DNA of 37,894 nt from Bdellovibrionia bacterium (lineage in GTDB: Bacteria > Bdellovibrionota > Bdellovibrionia > Bdellovibrionales > UBA1609), in contig JAUILT010000021.1 of NCBI GenBank assembly GCA_030432925.1, positions 1-37,894 of the forward strand. The letters run 5' to 3'. The notes beneath the pieces are model-generated. The model worked only from the letters and a program-made list of their open reading frames with translations, was not told the origin of the DNA and did not search any database. Positions 33,996 to 37,894 of this stretch are shown piece by piece (the first letter of the stretch is position 1; the number at the start of each line of letters is the position of its first letter). The translations under genes were made by a program, and so were the position numbers.

Positions 33996-35087
33996 ATGGA
34001 CGGACCGAGAAGACCTTTACCCACCGAGTGGAATCAGGTGGTTGATTTTTTCAATGATAATCTTAGATTTGATCAAAGCTGGAAAATTGACCAAGAATAC
34101 CCTCTTGCTATTCATTCAAAAAATCTCAACAACATACGAGTTTTAAGCATTAATAACGAGCTAATGTCTGGCGCTGTCATGAAAATGCATATTATGAAAT
34201 GCTCCATGGGGCTTTTCAAGGTAGCAGCCATTGGCAGTGTTGTTACCGCTCCCGAACACAGAAACAAAGGCTACAGTCACGAGGTTCTCAAAGATTGCCT
34301 ACAGGCCGCTGAAGAACAAGTCTGTGACTTTGCCTTGCTGTGGTCCAACCTTTATGATTTCTATCGCAAAGTAGGGTTTGAACTTGCTGGCAGTGAGGTG
34401 TCTCTTGTCATTGATAAAGAAATGAACGCTGAAAATCCTGAAGTTAAAATTCTGGAGACCAATAAAATTGCACCAGAAGCCTTGCTCAAACTCTACAACT
34501 TTCACACAACCGGGACAATCCGCACAGTTGAAGATATTAAAGCTTATCTAAAAATTCCCAATACCCGCTTTTACACAGCTTGGGATAAAGGGAACCAACT
34601 GCTCGCTTATGCTGTTGAAGGTAAAGGTGCAGATCTCAACGGTTATATCCATGAGTGGGGGGGCATGGTCTCTCACCTAGTGCCATTATTTTCACATATT
34701 CGCAAAGCTCAAGGGCGAACAATCACTGTCATTGCTCCCAATAACTCTAGCAACTTGATCCGCAGTATGAAGCCCTATTGCTCGACCGTAAACCATGGGT
34801 TCTTGGGAATGATCAAGCTCTTAAATTATGATAACTTTTTTCAAAAGGCCATTCGTTATTCTCGCAACCTCGGAGTGGATGGATTCATTGTTCATAAAGA
34901 TGGCGATACTTTTCTTATAGGCTGTAAAGACAAGATTTACCAAACTACAGATGAAAAGGATATTGTCCGTATCATCTTTGGCCCCATGAATGAGGTTGAT
35001 TACAAAAATTTCGACCAAGAAACCCAGACCGTTCTCAAACAGTTGTTTCCCATTCCCTTTTGGGCCTGGGGGTGGGACTCCGTATGA
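33996..35087 (+). CDS. GNAT acetyltransferase, Eis-like
   Basis: The 363-aa product has an N-terminal GNAT domain: VLSINNELMSGAVMKMHIMKC, then FKVAAIGSVVTAPEHRNKGYSHEVLKDCL carrying the acetyl-CoA binding pattern R-N-K-G-Y-S, and LLWSNLYDFYRKVGFELAGSE. A second, more divergent half (AEGKGADLNGYIHEWGG onward) and length near 360 aa recall Eis-type two-domain acetyltransferases, without a clear third SCP2-like domain. AGGAGG lies six bases before the ATG. Its stop overlaps the next lipoprotein start (ATGA). Substrate unknown. Confidence 0.72.
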   Translation: MDGPRRPLPTEWNQVVDFFNDNLRFDQSWKIDQEYPLAIHSKNLNNIRVLSINNELMSGAVMKMHIMKCSMGLFKVAAIGSVVTAPEHRNKGYSHEVLKDCLQAAEEQVCDFALLWSNLYDFYRKVGFELAGSEVSLVIDKEMNAENPEVKILETNKIAPEALLKLYNFHTTGTIRTVEDIKAYLKIPNTRFYTAWDKGNQLLAYAVEGKGADLNGYIHEWGGMVSHLVPLFSHIRKAQGRTITVIAPNNSSNLIRSMKPYCSTVNHGFLGMIKLLNYDNFFQKAIRYSRNLGVDGFIVHKDGDTFLIGCKDKIYQTTDEKDIVRIIFGPMNEVDYKNFDQETQTVLKQLFPIPFWAWGWDSV

Positions 35088-35935
35088 AGGAGGCCCCAAA
35101 GTTCTTGCTTGATTTAAAAATGTGGACGAGCCTGCACGTTATTGTTGGCGTTGGCCTTCCTATAATTCTTGTTTTCTTTTTTGGATGTAAGGAAATCACC
35201 GAAGAAAAAGCACCCATTGGCGTACCTGTGGAAGCAGCCGTTATTGAGCAAGAGCTGCAAAAAGCCCTTGAAGGCACAAGTGTTCATTCTATCCAAAAAA
35301 ATCAGCAAGTGGTTTTTGAACTCAATCAAACTCTAGAAAACCGCCCCCCCTCTCCCTACCTTTATGTCAAACAGCATGTCATAGAACTGCATGATACCGA
35401 AGAGTACTTCGCTTATACTTATAATGAAATTACTGAAGACCCTAATGCAGAGCCGGGCACCAAGCCTAAAGTGGTAGAAAAAGACTCTCCTCTTTATATT
35501 CCACGCCCCTCGGGTAATGCCATGACTTTACAAGAAAAAGGACTGGAGGCGCTGAGGGGCTTGACTCTTTTTTCTCAGAGTCGGGAAGAAACCCTAGCAA
35601 ACGAACGTCCGGTGGTTCGAGTGACTTATCACGATCTTCATGTAGAAAAAGAAATACAATCTCCTCCACCTCTGGTACGTAATGAACCCGATTGCCGAGG
35701 TCTTCCTAACTGTCAGATTCAAGTGACTAAAATCTATTTTGATCAAGTCAATTGGTACTCCAGCGAAGACTACGATAAGCTCCGCTACACTCTAGAAATC
35801 TCTCCAGATGTCCCCTACTTGGGCAAGGTGATTTCTGATTGTATTGCCACACAGATACCTTATGAGCAAAGAACCGTCTATATCAAAGAGTGTCAAGTTC
35901 TTCTAGATTTCGCCTATGGTGAGACTTCTCAATAA
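35084..35935 (+). CDS. Lipoprotein of unknown function
   Basis: The 283-aa product has a long N-terminal segment ending in the lipobox VFFFGC (Cys ~35). The hydrophobic core is HVIVGVGLPIILVFFF. A later start at MWTSLHVIVG would give a more usual signal length. The mature part is acidic and Pro-rich in its first half, then beta-rich with EPDCRGLPNCQIQVTKIYF and SDCIATQIPYEQRTVYIKECQVLLDF, which hold paired cysteines. I recognise no family. It overlaps the GNAT gene by four bases (ATGA), so the two are coupled; whether the acetyltransferase acts on it is unknown. Confidence 0.65.
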   Translation: MKEAPKFLLDLKMWTSLHVIVGVGLPIILVFFFGCKEITEEKAPIGVPVEAAVIEQELQKALEGTSVHSIQKNQQVVFELNQTLENRPPSPYLYVKQHVIELHDTEEYFAYTYNEITEDPNAEPGTKPKVVEKDSPLYIPRPSGNAMTLQEKGLEALRGLTLFSQSREETLANERPVVRVTYHDLHVEKEIQSPPPLVRNEPDCRGLPNCQIQVTKIYFDQVNWYSSEDYDKLRYTLEISPDVPYLGKVISDCIATQIPYEQRTVYIKECQVLLDFAYGETSQ

Positions 35936-35984
35936 AGCTATTTTTCGACGCATTCGCCCTTTTCCCAATGAGCTGAACAAAGCT

Positions 35985-36006
35985 ACTATGATCCGGTTTA
36001 AGTTTT
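35985..36006 (-). repeat. Dispersed intergenic element, copy 5 (degenerate)
   Basis: On the minus strand it reads AAAACTTAAACCGGATCATA followed by GT. It shares the AAACCGGATC core with the other copies. It lies 28-50 bases upstream of the elbB start. It may be a diverged copy or a chance match. Confidence 0.35.
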
Positions 36007-36033
36007 AGTAAAGGCCTGTAACAAAGGTGAGAT

Positions 36034-36684
36034 ATGAAAAAAATTGCAGTTGTTTTAGCCGGATGTGGATTTCAAGATGGAGCAGAAATCACTGAAGCTG
36101 TCTGCACGTTGATTGCGCTTTCTGAACTGAAGACTGAATATAAGGTATTTGCTCCAAACCAAGAGTTTACCTCTAAAGATCACTTCAATGGCCATGAAAC
36201 TGGTACCAGAAATATCATGCATGAAGCGGCTCGTATTGCCCGAGGAAAGATTAAACCCTTAGACGAACTGCAGGAACCCAACTTTGATGCCTTGGTGTTC
36301 CCCGGTGGTTTTGGTGCGGCCCTTCACCTCTGCAATTGGGCTCAAAAGGGCTCTAACTGCGACGTCAACCCCAGAGTTCAACACTTAATTGAAGCCTTTC
36401 ACAAAAACAGTAAACCTATTGGCGCCATTTGTATTGCTCCGGCTCTAATCGCCAAGGTTTTAGGTTCTCACGGTGTTACGATCACTGTAGGTGAAGATGC
36501 GGAAACTGCTGCTGAAATCAAAAAGACAGGGGCCCAACATGAAAACTGCCCGGTAGATGACTTTATTACTGATCGTGAAAACAAAGTTATTAGTACACCG
36601 GCTTACATGTTTGGGGAGGCTGCTCCCCATAAAGTTTTTGTAGGCATTAGTGGTGCCTTAAAAGAACTCGTGGAAATGGCTTAA
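36034..36684 (+). CDS. elbB: DJ-1/PfpI family protein ElbB
   Basis: ElbB proteins are DJ-1/PfpI-fold glyoxalase-like enzymes, linked by early work to isoprenoid biosynthesis; the true substrate is not settled. The 216-aa product follows E. coli ElbB closely in layout: MKKIAVVLAGCGFQDGAEITEAV, HFNGHETGTRNIMHEAARIARGKI, DALVFPGGFGAALHLCNWA and the nucleophile elbow PIGAICIAPALIAKVLG with its Cys. AAAGGTGAG lies just before the ATG. It is followed by a convergent PilZ gene overlapping by four bases. Confidence 0.9.
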   Translation: MKKIAVVLAGCGFQDGAEITEAVCTLIALSELKTEYKVFAPNQEFTSKDHFNGHETGTRNIMHEAARIARGKIKPLDELQEPNFDALVFPGGFGAALHLCNWAQKGSNCDVNPRVQHLIEAFHKNSKPIGAICIAPALIAKVLGSHGVTITVGEDAETAAEIKKTGAQHENCPVDDFITDRENKVISTPAYMFGEAAPHKVFVGISGALKELVEMA

Positions 36685-37367
36685 AGCTTTTCAAGAAGTT
36701 GCTTGTAAATCTCTTCATTCCGAACAAACTTAACCCCCACTCCATAGCCTCCGGAGTAGGAACCTTTTTTTGTAGTCCACACTATTCGGGCACTCATCAT
36801 GTGGCTCTTCTCCACATCATTCAGATTAACCTGCATTTTCAATAAGTCTCCCACACTTGCCACGGGCTTTTTTTCTGTTTCAAAATAAGCTCCGCCCACC
36901 GACAAATTGAACATGCTGGACTCAATCTGCTCTCCAGTAGAATAGGTCTCAACATTCAAAGGTTGATTGGTTTTAAATCTCTTATACATTTGCTGAGGTA
37001 AATTACGTGATTGGATCAGCTTTACAGCCAAACCTTTTAAAGCTTTAAATTCATAGGGCCTTTGTAAAAAATGAACCTTGTCACTTTTTACTGAGCCCTT
37101 CATCACGTTCTTGTCTGCCGTACTTGCAAGGATCAAAATGGGATGTATAAAGCCCAATCCTCGGAGTTCCTTCACCCAAGAAGAGGCTTCCACTCCATAA
37201 TAAGCGGTTTCCCAAACAAATAAATGAACAGGAAAAGAGTTAAGATACTCCTCAGTTTCTCTTTTACTCCCAGAAATATCAGCAGCATAAGGAAGGCGTG
37301 ATTCAAAAAAATCTCTCATCTTGATGACATCTTCTAAGCTATCAGACTGGAGCAATATCTTTTGCAT
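36681..37367 (-). CDS. Degenerate receiver-like domain plus PilZ-like domain
   Basis: The 228-aa product begins MQKILLQSDSLEDVIKMRDF; the start is set by GAGGAGA seven bases upstream and is 63 codons inside the track ORF. Residues ~1-115 have a receiver-like rhythm, but the phospho-Asp position reads LFVWETAY instead of LILLD, and FLQRPYEF has Arg where Lys is conserved, so it should not be phosphorylated normally. Residues ~120-225 resemble PilZ: YKRFKTNQPLNVE and FNLSVGGAYFE (N-x-S-x-x-G). The RxxxR c-di-GMP motif is incomplete, so ligand binding is doubtful. It may be an adaptor in a motility or secretion pathway. Confidence 0.7.
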   Translation of the reverse strand: MQKILLQSDSLEDVIKMRDFFESRLPYAADISGSKRETEEYLNSFPVHLFVWETAYYGVEASSWVKELRGLGFIHPILILASTADKNVMKGSVKSDKVHFLQRPYEFKALKGLAVKLIQSRNLPQQMYKRFKTNQPLNVETYSTGEQIESSMFNLSVGGAYFETEKKPVASVGDLLKMQVNLNDVEKSHMMSARIVWTTKKGSYSGGYGVGVKFVRNEEIYKQLLEKL

Positions 37368-37487
37368 GATGTTCTCCTCTACATACTTTATATCGGGCCT
37401 TATGTCTGGGGAATTAATGGGAAAAAGAATAAATCTTACAGCTCGTTGAGTCGTTTTTGAATAAGTTTTATCCACTGTCTCATTTTG

Positions 37488-37514
37488 ATCATAACAACAA
37501 TTACACATCGTCAA
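37488..37514 (-). promoter_or_regulatory. Promoter candidate for the PilZ gene
   Basis: On the minus strand TTGACG is followed after 15 bases by TATGAT. The spacing is short. A start site near 37481 would give a leader of about 115 bases before the chosen ATG. Confidence 0.3.
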
Positions 37515-37612
37515 AAAGTTTTTCAAAATGAGTGTACGCCCTAACCCATTGTCCAATTTAAAATTTTGACACTCTCAAAATGCACTGCTCACAGAATCAG
37601 GACTTTAAAACT

Positions 37613-37638
37613 TGTGGGCAAATCCGAGGAAACCCGCA
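37613..37638 (+). other. Leader stem-loop before the lipoprotein gene
   Basis: TGTGGG (37613-37618) pairs with CCCGCA (37633-37638), 15 bases before the AAGGAG. The loop CAAATCCGAGGAAA superficially recalls the GGGCAAA/GAAA elements of c-di-GMP-I riboswitches, but the second helix and its conserved sequence are missing. Role unknown. Confidence 0.3.
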
Positions 37639-37667
37639 GCAATAGACCCTTTCAAGGAGATGATACC

Positions 37668-37894
37668 GTGAGAAATCACAAAAAAATTTTATTGGGACTG
37701 TCAGTCCTTCTTATAACAAGCTGTGGGGAAAATATGGAAACTGTTTCTCCCGGAATCAATAACCCCGCTGAACTGGAAGAAGATTATGCCCCTGGATTCT
37801 TTGACAGTGACGAGGACCTCACCGAGGAAGACGCCCTTGGTGGTGAAAACCATGGCGACCTTGAGGAGTATGAAGAAACCCTCATAGAAAAACC
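37668..37894 (+). CDS. Acidic lipoprotein, N-terminal part (runs off the window)
   Basis: This ORF is absent from the track because it is cut by the right edge. A GTG start lies eight bases after AAGGAG. The 75 codons read MRNHKKILLGLSVLLITSCG, with a lipobox ITSC and acylated Cys at residue 19. The rest so far is strongly acidic (EELEEDYAPGFFDSDEDL-like composition, many Glu and Asp). A calcium-binding or surface-spacer role is possible but not shown. It is divergent from the PilZ gene. Confidence 0.7.
   Translation, partial: MRNHKKILLGLSVLLITSCGENMETVSPGINNPAELEEDYAPGFFDSDEDLTEEDALGGENHGDLEEYEETLIEK

Larger units (their letters stand above)
37368..37667. other. 300-bp divergent intergenic region
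   Basis: It separates the PilZ gene from a lipoprotein gene. The track ORF extends through it on minus, but that extension has no family pattern. I see a weak minus-strand promoter, a 7-bp hairpin ATTTTGA/TCAAAAT (37563-37581), and a stem near the lipoprotein ribosome site. Nothing else is clear. Confidence 0.45.

Noticed and set aside
37432-37556. N-terminal extension of the PilZ ORF
   Set aside because: The extension lacks a family pattern, and a strong GAGGAGA site marks the internal ATG at 37367.

Overview
The window looks like chromosomal DNA from a Gram-negative member of the Bdellovibrionota, close to Bdellovibrio. This is an inference. It rests on the neighbourhood recA, pncC, pgpA, pilT, recX and alaS, which I remember from Bdellovibrio-type genomes; on the HNH-endonuclease-like fragment at the left edge, of a type common there; and on the large number of Sec-exported proteins and lipoproteins with no obvious function. 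Genes are tightly packed. Many neighbours overlap by a few bases, including several convergent pairs. I saw no tRNA, rRNA, insertion sequence, prophage or CRISPR array.

Region by region. 1-1262 is accessory-like: the start of a minus-strand HNH-family gene, about 700 bp without a clear gene but with a good sigma70-type promoter and several strong inverted repeats, then an orphan HicB-like antitoxin ORF. 1263-8150 is the housekeeping block: recA, pncC and pgpA on minus; pilT, recX and alaS on plus. 8161-11183 holds a divergent pair: a GT2 glycosyltransferase on minus and a radical SAM-glycosyltransferase fusion on plus, with a 41-aa ORF coupled behind the fusion. Two inverted copies of a ~25-bp sequence lie between the pair, and the same sequence recurs three more times in other intergenic gaps. 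11341-16544 carries a secreted protein of unknown role, an agmatinase-family gene with an exported partner, mutY with a TolB-like lipoprotein, and an exported calcineurin-like phosphoesterase.

16733-20728 is the most interesting part. Four exported proteins lie in a row. The first shows a spread of protein-kinase-fold motifs (a FAM20/HipA-like arrangement). The second is a tyrosine-phosphatase-like protein whose P-loop keeps the Cys but lacks the Arg. Their start and stop codons overlap (ATGA). The last two are unknown. This may be an uncharacterised extracytoplasmic phospho-signalling or effector cassette.

20721-28239 holds a DEAD-box RNA helicase, an alpha/beta hydrolase, pcnB, tatA, a transketolase and an adenosine-deaminase-family gene. 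28236-32531 is a minus-strand run, nth, doxX, thiB, thiP, thiQ: DNA repair followed by a DoxX membrane protein and a complete thiamine-type ABC importer. 32683-37894 has a metzincin-type zinc protease lipoprotein, an Eis-like GNAT protein coupled to a lipoprotein, elbB, a protein with a degenerate receiver plus PilZ domain, and the start of an acidic lipoprotein gene that runs off the right edge.
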